Assembly (NCBI RefSeq): GCF_018918265.1 | Contig: NZ_JAHLQC010000002.1 | Coordinates: forward strand, 62,001 to 126,000 | Direction: 5' to 3' | DNA length: 64,000 bases | Origin: Falcatimonas sp. MSJ-15 | Lineage (GTDB): Bacteria > Bacillota > Clostridia > Lachnospirales > Lachnospiraceae | In this document: one piece after another, positions 1-12,013 of the stretch | How positions within the stretch are numbered: the first letter of the stretch is position 1 | Layout: each line of letters starts with the position of its first letter | Translations under genes and position numbers: made by a program | The notes under the pieces: model-generated | The model's input: only the letters and a program-made list of their open reading frames with translations | The model's database searches: none | What the model was told of the DNA's origin: nothing

Positions 1-1428
1 CATCTTATATAGATCAAGTCCTCCATAAGATTCATTACCACATGACCATATAAGCACACTTGAATGATTCTTATCTCGCATAAACATTGATTTTGCCCTG
101 TCCAAGACTATATAAAGCCACTCCGGCTTATCTCCAGGTATTGCATTCATATCTCTTTCTTTTCCATAATTCCATGTTCCATGCGTCTCAAGGTTAGTCT
201 CATCTATCAGATATATTCCATATTCATCGCACAACTCATACCATCTTGTGTTATTAGGATAATGTGATGTTCTTACTGCATTAATATTATTAGCTTTTAA
301 GAACTTTATATCCCATAACATCTCTTCTTCGCTTACACTTCTTAAGTTATAACATGAGAATTCGTGTCTGTTTACTCCCTTAAATACAATTCTCTTTCCA
401 TTAAGTTTCATAACTCCATTATCCATCTTGAATTCTCGAAGTCCATATCTGTAACGCACTACTTCTTCTATAACGTTATCTTTTTTTATATAGATATATA
501 TGTCATACAGATGAGGTGTCTCTGCACTCCAAAGTCTTGGTTTGTCAATATCCGTAGTTAAAATAAAACTGCTGTCAGATATATCCGTCTCCTGTATACA
601 TGCTACTCTTTCTCTATCATATATAACATCTGCGCTAACTGATACTTTATTCATATTAAGTTCTGTTTCTAGTTCTTTCTCTATATTTCCTTCGATATTA
701 AGAGTAGCACTAGTATAATCATTATTAAAAGATGATGTTATGAACATATCTCTTAGATGTATATCAGGGATAGCATATATATATACATCTCTGAATATTC
801 CTGATAATCTCCAAAAATCCTGATCTTCAAGCCATGCTCCTGTACTGGCTTTATGTACTTCAACTGCTATCTTGTTATTCTTATCTCTAAGATATTGTGT
901 TATCTCGAATTCTGATGGTGTAAAACTATCTTCACTATATCCTATGAATTCTTCATTAAGCCATACATAAAAAGCATTTTCAACACCTTGGAATGACACA
1001 AATACTCTCATATCTTTATATTCCTGTGGCAAATCAAAATATCTTACATAACTTCCTACTTCGTCTTTTTCACCTTCTGATATCTGTGGTGGTATAATAG
1101 CTGAATGTCCATCCCATGGATACTTTTGATTAGTATAATGTGGAATTGAATAATTATATCTTACCGATTGTATACTTGATGGTACTTCAATCTCGCTCAT
1201 TTTACTATCATCATAATCTTCTCTGTAAAAATCTGTCTCTCTCTGTGCTATATGCTTAGAATATAAAAATTTCCATGTTCCATTAAGTGAATGTCTAAGT
1301 GTCATATTCTCTCTGTCAGCATCTTCTTTATTCAGATAAAACCTGTGATCTGAATGTGCACAAATTGCATTAATTTTAAATACTTCTGTCTTAGAAAGCC
1401 AGTTAATATCCGCTCTATTCTCTCTCAT
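1..1428 (-). CDS. lacZ: Beta-galactosidase, GH2 LacZ type (3' end cut by window)
   Basis: The first 476 residues of a large GH2 beta-galactosidase; the reading frame runs off the left edge of the window without a stop. The N-terminal sugar-binding domain and the immunoglobulin-like domain are present, followed by the start of the TIM barrel (FKGVNRHE, AVRTSHYPN). The last visible stretch contains WSCGNES; its Glu, about residue 466, matches the acid/base Glu of Escherichia coli LacZ. The nucleophile Glu and C-terminal domains lie outside the window. It has no signal peptide, so it should hydrolyse imported lactose or other beta-galactosides in the cytoplasm. The start ATG follows an AAGGGGG ribosome binding site and a good promoter, so it is probably the first gene of its transcript. 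Confidence 0.93.
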   Translation of the reverse strand, partial: MRENRADINWLSKTEVFKINAICAHSDHRFYLNKEDADRENMTLRHSLNGTWKFLYSKHIAQRETDFYREDYDDSKMSEIEVPSSIQSVRYNYSIPHYTNQKYPWDGHSAIIPPQISEGEKDEVGSYVRYFDLPQEYKDMRVFVSFQGVENAFYVWLNEEFIGYSEDSFTPSEFEITQYLRDKNNKIAVEVHKASTGAWLEDQDFWRLSGIFRDVYIYAIPDIHLRDMFITSSFNNDYTSATLNIEGNIEKELETELNMNKVSVSADVIYDRERVACIQETDISDSSFILTTDIDKPRLWSAETPHLYDIYIYIKKDNVIEEVVRYRYGLREFKMDNGVMKLNGKRIVFKGVNRHEFSCYNLRSVSEEEMLWDIKFLKANNINAVRTSHYPNNTRWYELCDEYGIYLIDETNLETHGTWNYGKERDMNAIPGDKPEWLYIVLDRAKSMFMRDKNHSSVLIWSCGNESYGGLDLYKM

Positions 1429-1512
1429 AATAGCAAAATCCCCCTTAATCCAAGTGTCTTCTTAGGCAATTGGAAATCTTTACTTTTACAATTACCTGCA
1501 GTATCTTCTCAA

Positions 1513-1541
1513 ATTGTAGCATATTAAGTGTTTGTTATCAA
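1513..1541 (-). promoter_or_regulatory. Sigma-A promoter of lacZ
   Basis: On the minus strand TTGATA (1536-1541) is followed after 17 bases by TACAAT (1513-1518), giving an untranslated leader of about 80 bases before the lacZ start. No obvious operator palindrome was recognised. Confidence 0.6.
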
Positions 1542-1619
1542 TCAGACATTATTTCTATTTTTTACTTCCACTCTTAACAAAAATCCGACAAAGATCCATA
1601 TAAAAGATAAATCGAACAG

Positions 1620-1680
1620 AGATAATTAAAATAATGCCTGTAAGCTAATCATAAGCTTACAGGCATTATTCTAATTATCT
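1620..1680 (-). terminator. Terminator downstream of guaB
   Basis: A 17-bp perfect stem (1630-1646 with 1654-1670, 7-base loop), extended by a second 9-bp stem (1620-1628 with 1672-1680). It sits 30 bases beyond the guaB stop and ahead of the lacZ promoter, so it separates the two transcripts. AT-rich flanks on both sides mean it could work in either direction. Confidence 0.8.
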
Positions 1681-1709
1681 CTGTATATTATTAATATTAG
1701 TCTATAATA

Positions 1710-3312
<1,603 letters not shown>

Positions 3313-3380
3313 TATATTAGTATATATTTTTTATATTGCCATTTAATAAGTATTGCTTATAACTCACTTAGTTTATTCAT

Positions 3381-3878
3381 TTATTTAAGAATAACTTTTC
3401 TAGGTGAGCAGTTTCTCATATCTTCTAACATTCTGGCATTTGGTTCAAAGAGTATTTTTACAAGCTCGCTGCCTTTATGAGCAATCATAACAAATACTTC
3501 TTTTTCTGATTCGCCTGAAGTATAATCGCATTCTTTTAACTGCTTATTCTTATATTCGTCAAGCTGATATGCTCCAAGTGGTGCAATAATTTCTGTCTGA
3601 TCAAAGTCAACATCCATACACTTTTTTCGTCTTGACTTATTATAAATCTTATCAATACTAAGTTCTCCGCTTACAAATGCATATTCATATTCAATCTCAA
3701 GTCTTGAGATAAAAAAATATGTCAAAAGACCAAACAGAAGTGTTGGTAACAGAAATATCGGAACCATCATTCCCAGTACAAAAAATAATGCTGTAAAAGC
3801 AATAAGTATAATTTTTACTGCCTGCTTATATGCAGGTGTTTTTCTTTTAACAATCTGCTCTGAATAATATTCGCTCAT
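3381..3878 (-). CDS. Small membrane protein, DUF6106-like, unknown function
   Basis: A 165-residue protein with a short basic N-terminus, two adjacent hydrophobic segments (about residues 22-57) forming a probable membrane hairpin, and a charged cytoplasmic C-terminal domain of about 105 residues. It resembles small Lachnospiraceae membrane proteins annotated as DUF6106, but that assignment is from memory of the layout and is tentative. The C-terminal part ends EPNARMLEDMR..PRKVILK, which looks like a compact alpha/beta domain. The start follows GGGAGGA. It lies between guaB and a D-lactate dehydrogenase gene, with its own AT-rich flanks, so no operon partner hints at its role. Confidence 0.7.
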   Translation of the reverse strand: MSEYYSEQIVKRKTPAYKQAVKIILIAFTALFFVLGMMVPIFLLPTLLFGLLTYFFISRLEIEYEYAFVSGELSIDKIYNKSRRKKCMDVDFDQTEIIAPLGAYQLDEYKNKQLKECDYTSGESEKEVFVMIAHKGSELVKILFEPNARMLEDMRNCSPRKVILK

Positions 3879-4024
3879 TGTTATTTCCTCCCTGTTAATT
3901 ATTTCTAAAATATGCCGAAAAATATTTATTCTGTTTTTCGCACTATTAAATTATATCGTTTTTTTGCACTAATTAAAAGGGATTTTTCAAATTTAAATAT
4001 TAAATTTTACAAAACTTTTTACTA

Positions 4025-5005
4025 CTATAATTTGAAATCACATGTTCCTTTTTCAGCAAAATCCACAAGACCTTTTACACCATAGTCTACCATGTCACTA
4101 ACTGCTGTATCTGTATAGAATGCCATATGCTGTGTCATTACAACATTAGGGAACTGTCTTATATATGCCATCTCTTTATTACTTATAATGTCTGAACGTC
4201 TGTCTTCATGATATATTCCTTCTTCTTTTTCAAATACATCAAGACCCATTCCACCTATCTTCTGATTTTCAATCGCTTCTATAACATCATCAACATCCAT
4301 TAGTTCGCCTCTTGCACAGTTGATTATTATTACACCGTCTTTCATCTTAGCTAATGTACGTTTGTTAATCATATGATATGTTGTGTCGGTAAGTGGTGTA
4401 TGAAGTGTTATAATATCACTATTTCTTAAAAGCTCATCAAGTTTTGCATATTTTACACCAGGTGTTGTAGTATTCTTCTTAGCATGGTCATACGCAAGAA
4501 TCTTACAGCCAAAACCTTTAAGATTCTCTATAACACATGAACCTATTCTTCCTGTTCCAATTACTCCTACTGTCATATTACGCAGTTCTCTTCCCTGAAG
4601 TCCTTTTAGTGAATAATCATTACAGTTACCTCTATATAATGAAGCTTTATAATTTCTAAGTGTCATCAACATAAGCATTACTGTATATTCAGCTACACCA
4701 TTTGGTGCATATCCGGAATTACTTACTTTAAGTCCTACTTCTTTTGCATATTGAACATCTATATGATTATATCCTATAGTTCGTGTTGATACATACTTCA
4801 CACCATTTTCCACAAGTTTGTCTGCTACTTCTCTGGTAATGTAACTATGACCAAGGATTGTTATAGCCTCATATCCCTTAACTTTGTCTATATTATCAAG
4901 ATCAAGTCTGCTGCTATCTGTTGTTATCTCAACATTATATCGTTGCTTTACATTTTCAAAATCCTGTAATTCATCTTCTCTCACTTCAAACGCATAAATC
5001 TTCAT
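4025..5005 (-). CDS. D-lactate dehydrogenase (D-2-hydroxyacid dehydrogenase family)
   Basis: An NAD-dependent D-2-hydroxyacid dehydrogenase of 326 residues, most likely reducing pyruvate to D-lactate during fermentation. Visible are the STRTIGYNHID segment typical of D-lactate dehydrogenases and VanH, the nucleotide-binding VIGTGRIG (148-155), the substrate Arg in NCARGE (R232), the Glu in the VFEKEEG segment and the catalytic His in TQHMAF (H293). VanH-like enzymes share this layout, but there are no vanA or vanX neighbours, so a resistance role is not supported. The start follows TTGGAGATG. It is a single-gene unit; the 630 bases upstream hold a degenerate tandem array. Confidence 0.88.
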   Translation of the reverse strand: MKIYAFEVREDELQDFENVKQRYNVEITTDSSRLDLDNIDKVKGYEAITILGHSYITREVADKLVENGVKYVSTRTIGYNHIDVQYAKEVGLKVSNSGYAPNGVAEYTVMLMLMTLRNYKASLYRGNCNDYSLKGLQGRELRNMTVGVIGTGRIGSCVIENLKGFGCKILAYDHAKKNTTTPGVKYAKLDELLRNSDIITLHTPLTDTTYHMINKRTLAKMKDGVIIINCARGELMDVDDVIEAIENQKIGGMGLDVFEKEEGIYHEDRRSDIISNKEMAYIRQFPNVVMTQHMAFYTDTAVSDMVDYGVKGLVDFAEKGTCDFKL

Positions 5006-5218
5006 ATTACATCATCTCCAAATAAACTTTTTCTAATAATTATACACATTTTTTGTAATATGTAAACACCAATGCTTTAACGCTTTTATCGTTTAAAGGT
5101 CTGGTATATCTTATAAAAAATAATCTAAAATACTTATAACTGAGTATGTTTTATTGTATATTAATTCATTATATTTGTATATTTATGCTTTTTAATATGA
5201 ATTCTACCAACTTTTTTA

Positions 5219-5411
5219 ACCTGACTAGTCTAATCTAACTTTGCTAATCTGACTTTACTAACCTAACTAGCCTAACTTTTCTAATCTGATTTTTCTAACT
5301 TAACTTTACTAATCTAACTTTTCTAACTTAACTTTACTAATCTGACTTTTCTAACCTAACTAGTCTAACTTTTATAATCTGACTTTGCTGACTTTGCTAA
5401 TCTTACTTTTG
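5219..5411. repeat. Degenerate tandem array, 14-bp subunit and 28-bp period
   Basis: About 190 bases built from variants of CTAATCTRACTTTR. Two adjacent 28-base copies (5301-5328 and 5329-5356) differ at two positions; other units are more diverged. The plus strand is almost free of G, a strong strand asymmetry. This array and the terminator of groEL are the only things seen in the 640-base gap 5006-5644; no open frame with a ribosome binding site was found there. Confidence 0.85.
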
Positions 5412-5511
5412 ATGCAGAATATCTACTACTGACTACTCTTGTTAGAAAAATAATATCGTGTTTTTTATATCGTGTTTTTAATAACATAGCATTTATAACT
5501 CTATTATGCAC

Positions 5512-5555
5512 AAAAGCAGGTATTATATACTTATATGTATACAATACCTGCTTTT
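5512..5555 (-). terminator. Terminator of groES-groEL
   Basis: A perfect 13-bp stem (5512-5524 with 5543-5555) whose arms begin AAAAGCAGG and end CCTGCTTTT, about 90 bases beyond the groEL stop. The A and T ends make it usable in both directions. Confidence 0.75.
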
Positions 5556-5644
5556 AACATTATATCTATTATGTTTTATATTTATATTTAGTTATTAACT
5601 ATGCTATTAATTCAAATATCTTATCTATATTTATGTTATCTGAA

Positions 5645-7576
<1,932 letters not shown>

Positions 7577-7605
7577 GGTAAAATCCTCCTTCTTAAAAAG
7601 ACCTA

Positions 7606-7632
7606 TTAGCACTCACTCACATCGAGTGCTAA
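7606..7632 (-). promoter_or_regulatory. CIRCE operator (HrcA binding site)
   Basis: A perfect CIRCE element: TTAGCACTC, nine bases, GAGTGCTAA. It lies between the groESL promoter and the groES ribosome binding site, near the transcription start. In Firmicutes the HrcA repressor binds this site and is released on heat shock. hrcA itself is not in the window. Confidence 0.97.
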
Positions 7633-7643
7633 CCGTTAGCTAT

Positions 7644-7672
7644 ATATTAGTCAAAATGTGCCTATTATGCAA
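7644..7672 (-). promoter_or_regulatory. Sigma-A promoter of groES-groEL
   Basis: TTGCAT (7667-7672) and TAATAT (7644-7649) with a 17-base spacer, placing the start just before or within the CIRCE element, the usual arrangement for HrcA repression. Confidence 0.75.
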
Positions 7673-7776
7673 GTTATGTTTTTTTGTATTTTCCTTATTT
7701 TTTCTCATCATAACTTGCGTTTTCTATCATTTTCTCTTTTTTACTCACTTTCTATCTTTTTTATCATTATGATATC

Positions 7777-8667
7777 TTATTTTTTATCATTCTTACCTAT
7801 ACCATTTTCTCTTCCATAAAAAAATAAATATTGCTGTGCATAACCGCCATATTCCCCATATTTCTTCTTAGCAAATTCTTCAATAATTTCTTTTTTGGTA
7901 TCCCCATGAAAATACATATTCTCCATTATTCGTTTTATCCATACATCAACCGGAAATGCATCTCTTTTTTCAAGAGAAAAAAGTGCTACACAGTTAGCTA
8001 CTTTACTACCAACGCCTTTTATCTGCATAAGTTTATCTATACATTCATCTGTTGTACTTTCTCTAAGTTCTTTTTCTGATATTCTGCCGTCAAGATAACA
8101 TTCTATTGCATCCATAATATATGGTGCTCTAAATCCTGTCTTTAACTCTCTAAGTCCATCTTCAGTTATCTTCTTGATTTCATCAACATCCGGAAATGAA
8201 TAAAAGTGCATGTCTCCTACACTTCCAACATATTCTCCATACTCCTTTGATATTCCTGCAACTATCTTTTTAATATGTGGAATCTGTTTATTCTGAGATA
8301 TTATAAAAGATATAAGTGTCTCTAAATAGTCCTGATTAAGTATTCTCACACCATTCATACTCTCTATTGAAGTCTTAAGAAGTTCATCTTCACTAAGCAA
8401 TCTACTCTTGATACTCGCATAATCTCTATCAAGATCAAAATAATGTCTAAAATATGTATCATACTCTTCTATTGTCATATCTTCAAGTATTAACGTTCCA
8501 CTTTGTGGCTGTCTTGCAACAACAAGCCTTCCACCAGCAACAAGTGCTATTCTCTCGTCATCGATTACTTCAAAATGAAAACATTGTCCACATAACATCG
8601 TCTGAAACAAATCAAAATCTTCAATCTCTGTAATATGTATATCTTCATTTATTCTTTGTACTTTCAT
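7777..8667 (-). CDS. ogg: 8-oxoguanine DNA glycosylase / AP lyase (OGG1 type)
   Basis: A 296-residue base-excision repair enzyme that removes 8-oxoguanine opposite C. The N-terminal domain has the CGQCFHFE segment, equivalent to GQSFRW of OGG1, followed by the helix-hairpin-helix-GPD core. The hairpin reads IKGVGSKVANC with catalytic Lys222 and is followed by FPVDVW with catalytic Asp241, both as in OGG1. It lacks the C-terminal 4Fe-4S cluster of MutY or Nth. The start is 25 bases beyond the upstream small zinc-ribbon-like gene, so the two are probably co-transcribed. Its ribosome binding site (AAAGGA) is rather far from the ATG. Confidence 0.92.
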   Translation of the reverse strand: MKVQRINEDIHITEIEDFDLFQTMLCGQCFHFEVIDDERIALVAGGRLVVARQPQSGTLILEDMTIEEYDTYFRHYFDLDRDYASIKSRLLSEDELLKTSIESMNGVRILNQDYLETLISFIISQNKQIPHIKKIVAGISKEYGEYVGSVGDMHFYSFPDVDEIKKITEDGLRELKTGFRAPYIMDAIECYLDGRISEKELRESTTDECIDKLMQIKGVGSKVANCVALFSLEKRDAFPVDVWIKRIMENMYFHGDTKKEIIEEFAKKKYGEYGGYAQQYLFFYGRENGIGKNDKK

Positions 8668-8692
8668 TATCTATCACTAATATCCTTTCTTC

Positions 8693-8956
8693 TTATTTCC
8701 ATCTGTCTTTATCCGGTGCAGGACAAAACATATCTTTTTTCTTTGCTCTTGCAAGCACAAAACACCCACAATATCTGCATGTCAAACCGCCAAATATGTC
8801 CGAACACTTACTACATATATTAAGTCTCCTCTCATATTCTTTATCATTAACGCACATGTCTTCATCAAGGTTTGCAATATACTCTGCTATTTTTTCATAC
8901 ATCATATCTTCTTTCAAATTAGCCGGTATATTACAATCACATATTCTTTTTTCCAT
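8693..8956 (-). CDS. Small cysteine-rich protein (DUF6171-like)
   Basis: An 87-residue protein with eight cysteines arranged as a CDC near the N-terminus, a single Cys, CSKC, CRYCGC and a final Cys. The last group looks like a zinc ribbon. It resembles the small Firmicutes family DUF6171; the assignment is tentative. The ATG at 8956 was chosen because GGAG lies 10 bases upstream; a TTG 13 codons further up has no ribosome binding site. It precedes ogg by 25 bases, so a link to nucleic acid binding or repair is possible but is only inferred from position. Confidence 0.75.
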   Translation of the reverse strand: MEKRICDCNIPANLKEDMMYEKIAEYIANLDEDMCVNDKEYERRLNICSKCSDIFGGLTCRYCGCFVLARAKKKDMFCPAPDKDRWK

Positions 8957-9126
8957 CTTTACACACACTCCATATATATTTCCTTCTGTACTCAAATATT
9001 ACCATAGCAGAGTTCAAAAAACTACTTTATTTTTTTCCCATTTCGTATTACAATTAACTATTATGTATTTATGTTTAATTAACGATTATAATCTATAAGA
9101 TGTATATCTGAAAGGAGCTTATGCTT

Positions 9127-9345
9127 ATGAGTAAAAAAGATATTGCTAAACTGGTTGCCGGTTTTGCTATTGTAGGAAGTGCTATTGGTTTTCTTTTAGC
9201 TTATTTTAAAAAATATAATGCTTTCCGAGATGCTGTTAATGCTGACACTGATGAGTTTGAGGACGATTTTTTTGAAGATGAATCAGATGATCAGGATGTC
9301 GCTTCTTTTAGTGACAACGGAAGAACTTATATTAATATTAACTAG
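9127..9345 (+). CDS. Small single-pass membrane protein with acidic tail
   Basis: A 72-residue protein: a basic start (MSKKDIAK), one transmembrane helix (about residues 8-25, GFAIVGSAIGFLLAYF), a short basic KK, then a strongly acidic tail (DEFEDDFFEDESDDQD). The pattern predicts one membrane span, with no cysteine for lipidation. The ATG at 9127 lies nine bases from AGGAG; the in-frame ATG at 9121 is too close to it. It is a single-gene unit with its own terminator. No family was recognised; short proteins of this form are common in Lachnospiraceae. Confidence 0.75.
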   Translation: MSKKDIAKLVAGFAIVGSAIGFLLAYFKKYNAFRDAVNADTDEFEDDFFEDESDDQDVASFSDNGRTYININ

Positions 9346-9356
9346 TATATTAATAC

Positions 9357-9396
9357 AGATAACCTGAGAATGATATATTATATTCTCAGGTTATCT
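9357..9396 (+). terminator. Terminator of the small membrane protein gene
   Basis: A perfect 15-bp stem (9357-9371 with 9382-9396) with a 10-base loop, followed by TGTATTTAT, 11 bases beyond the stop codon. Confidence 0.85.
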
Positions 9397-9494
9397 TGTA
9401 TTTATACTGTTCTTTATTATACATGTATCAATTTTGTAGCTGTTGTATTATTGTATGTTCTATTCGCTATCTATTAACTTTACAGTTATTATTT

Positions 9495-9575
9495 TTCTAT
9501 CTATTATTATATTCATGTCATCATTTTTTCATTTTTTCTATCTATTGTATTCATGTTATCACTTTTATAATAGTT
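9495..9575. repeat. Two imperfect direct repeats, 41 bp apart
   Basis: Two copies of a T-rich unit beginning TTCTATCTATT and containing ATTCATGT (starts at 9495 and 9536). They lie in the 200-base T-rich gap before the MocR gene; nothing else was seen in that gap. Confidence 0.5.
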
Positions 9576-9608
9576 GCATTTAGAATCATTACCTATATAT
9601 ATTATTTT

Positions 9609-11012
9609 CTACAATATATCAGCTATTCTTTTTATCCCATCTTCAATCTCTTCAACTCCAATAACTGCATATCCTATAAGAATTGTAGGACGCCCTGTCA
9701 GATCATTTATATCAATATAATAATCTGATAAAGGATATACTCTGACTCCCGCTATCTTCGCACGTTCAACAAGTTCTTTTTCACTAAGCCCATTATCTAT
9801 CTCTACAAGAATATGTATTCCGGCTTCATCCCCAATTATCCGGCTGCATTTTCCATATTTTTTAATCGCATTAACAAGTGTCTCTTTTTTATTCTTATAT
9901 GTAGCTCGCATCTTATTAAGATGTCTCTCATAATACCCTTCATTAATAAAAGCATTAACAATCTTCTGATCTATTCGTGGAACACTGCTTGAATAAAAAC
10001 TTATCCTCTCTTTGTATCTTGCAAATAATGATTCCGGAAGTACCATATAACTCATTCTTATTGCCGGTGCTATCGAACGTGAAAAAGTTCCTATATATAT
10101 GACTTTGTCTTTGGTGTCACTTCCAAAAAGTGATGGTATCGGTTTGCCTTTATATCTGAATTCACTATCATAATCATCTTCTATTATATATCTGTCTTCC
10201 ATTAATTCAGCCCATGCAAGAAGTTCATTACGTCTATGAACCGGCATAACAATTCCAAGCGGGAACTGATGTGATGGTGTTACATAAGCTATTGATGCAT
10301 TAGTCTTTTCTAACTTAGAGATATCTATACCATATCTGTCTAACATTACCGGTTCTACACATCTGCCCATACTCCTAAATATTCTATATGCCTGCTTATA
10401 TGTTGGATCTTCCATTGCAATAATACTATTCTCATCTATTATCTGATTAAGAAGCATAAGCAGATATTCATTACCAGCACCTACTATAACTCTCTCCGGC
10501 TCACATACTGCACCTCTTGCCTGATACAGATAATTGCATATTGTGCTTCTGAATTCATAATCTCCCTGCCTGTCTCCTGCATTGAATAATTCCTTGTTAT
10601 CATCTATAAGAATATTTTTTGTCACTTTTCTCCATGCATTATAAGGAAAAGATTCAAGGTCGATTCCTCTTGGCGAAAAGTCTATATCATATTTTTTACT
10701 ATCTTTTAGGTTGTCTTCCCTATCTTTCTTCTTTATCTCACTTTTTTTATAAGACAAAAGTGAATTAGTCGCTGCAACATAATATCCTTTACATGGAACA
10801 GCTTCTATATAACCTTCTGATAAAAGTTGTTCATACGCCATCTCAACAGTACTACGACTTATATCAAGATGTTTAGATAATGCTCTTGTTGATGGTAACT
10901 TATACTGCACATACATTTTACCTGATATTATCTCATTTTTTATATAATCATATATCTGTTCATACATTGGCTTATCGCTGCCACTTTTTAGATTAATAGT
11001 TAATTCATTCAT
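9609..11012 (-). CDS. MocR/GabR-type regulator (GntR domain plus aminotransferase-like domain) without the PLP lysine
   Basis: A 467-residue fusion of an N-terminal GntR winged helix (about residues 8-75, LPSTRALSKHLDISRSTVEMAY) and a class I aminotransferase-like domain (about 105-467). Members such as GabR and PdxR sense PLP through a lysine Schiff base. Here the segment that normally reads GTFSK reads IGTFSRSIAP, so Arg312 replaces the lysine (codon CGT). The Asp-containing EDDYDSEFRY segment is kept. The protein may bind PLP non-covalently, sense another ligand, or have lost ligand control. The start follows GAGGTG. It is divergent from the 240-residue cysteine-rich gene, a possible target, with 206 bases between them. 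Confidence 0.88.
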   Translation of the reverse strand: MNELTINLKSGSDKPMYEQIYDYIKNEIISGKMYVQYKLPSTRALSKHLDISRSTVEMAYEQLLSEGYIEAVPCKGYYVAATNSLLSYKKSEIKKKDREDNLKDSKKYDIDFSPRGIDLESFPYNAWRKVTKNILIDDNKELFNAGDRQGDYEFRSTICNYLYQARGAVCEPERVIVGAGNEYLLMLLNQIIDENSIIAMEDPTYKQAYRIFRSMGRCVEPVMLDRYGIDISKLEKTNASIAYVTPSHQFPLGIVMPVHRRNELLAWAELMEDRYIIEDDYDSEFRYKGKPIPSLFGSDTKDKVIYIGTFSRSIAPAIRMSYMVLPESLFARYKERISFYSSSVPRIDQKIVNAFINEGYYERHLNKMRATYKNKKETLVNAIKKYGKCSRIIGDEAGIHILVEIDNGLSEKELVERAKIAGVRVYPLSDYYIDINDLTGRPTILIGYAVIGVEEIEDGIKRIADIL

Positions 11013-11218
11013 TCTGACACCTCAGCTATATTATTGTTTACTTATATCCTTTTAGTCATATTTTTCGTTTTCACACATATATAAATGCAATACTCTTTTC
11101 TTTATATATTCACTATTTACTATGTTATCAACAGTATACCAAAAAAAAATTTTTTATGCTATACTATCTACATGATGTCATAATACCAAACTATATTATA
11201 AAGATTAAGGAGAACATT

Positions 11219-11941
11219 ATGAAAGAAAAATTATATGCAATTCCTGTAAATGATGCTTTTTCAAAAGATTGTGAGTGTCCTGTATGTGCAATGTATAAGG
11301 AGCTTGAGAATAATGCTGTTGAATATACAATGGGACCTTCATATATGGAAGATGATATTCGTGCTGTTACTGACCGTCTTGGTTTTTGTGACAAACACGT
11401 TAAGATGGTATATGATCAGAATAATCGTCTCGGAATGGCTCTTGTTATGAGCACACATCTTCGCAAGACTATTGGTGACGTTAAGGCTGCCACTAAGCAC
11501 AGAACTATGCCTAAGATATCACTATTCTCTAAGAACAAGACTACAGGCAATCCTGTAACTGAATATATCCACAATCTCGATAATTCATGCTTTGTATGCA
11601 GTCGTATCAACGGAATATTTGACCGCTATATTGCTACAATCTTTCACCTTTGGAAGACTGATGAAGCATTTCGTGAAAAATATAAATCTTCCAAAGGTTT
11701 TTGCCAAAGGCATTATGCGGTTCTCACAGATTACGCACCAAAGGAGCTTAAAGATTCTGCTCTTAATGAATTTCTCTCTATCACTGATAAGCTCTATATC
11801 GAGAATATGGAACGTGTCCTTGGTGACATCGACTGGTTTATTAACAAATTCGATTTTCGTTATGATAATGAGCCATGGAAGAATTCCAAAGACTCACTGC
11901 AGCGTGCGATTCTAAAGACTAACAGTGTAGATATTGAATAA
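11219..11941 (+). CDS. Cysteine-rich protein with two CxxC/CxxH units (DUF6062-like)
   Basis: A 240-residue soluble protein with an internal duplication of a probable metal site. Unit 1 has CPVC (20-23) and CDKH (57-60); unit 2 has CFVC (124-127) and CQRH (162-165). Each pair would give a Cys3His site, suggesting two zinc ions. The layout matches the Firmicutes family DUF6062, named with moderate confidence; the role is unknown. The ATG at 11219 follows TTAAGGAGAAC; the open frame upstream to 11156 overlaps the promoter (TATACT at 11160-11165) and is rejected. Transcribed away from the MocR gene and towards the ABC exporter gene, which is convergent. Confidence 0.8.
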   Translation: MKEKLYAIPVNDAFSKDCECPVCAMYKELENNAVEYTMGPSYMEDDIRAVTDRLGFCDKHVKMVYDQNNRLGMALVMSTHLRKTIGDVKAATKHRTMPKISLFSKNKTTGNPVTEYIHNLDNSCFVCSRINGIFDRYIATIFHLWKTDEAFREKYKSSKGFCQRHYAVLTDYAPKELKDSALNEFLSITDKLYIENMERVLGDIDWFINKFDFRYDNEPWKNSKDSLQRAILKTNSVDIE

Positions 11942-12013
11942 TCTCTGTTATATCGGTATTGTATTATAACAATATTGTATTATCGTCTACGATGTATTTT
12001 TGCAATGTATCGT

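Noticed and set aside
4025-5005. VanH-type vancomycin resistance dehydrogenase
   Set aside because: Sequence is compatible, but no vanA or vanX-like genes adjoin; an ordinary fermentative D-lactate dehydrogenase is the simpler reading.
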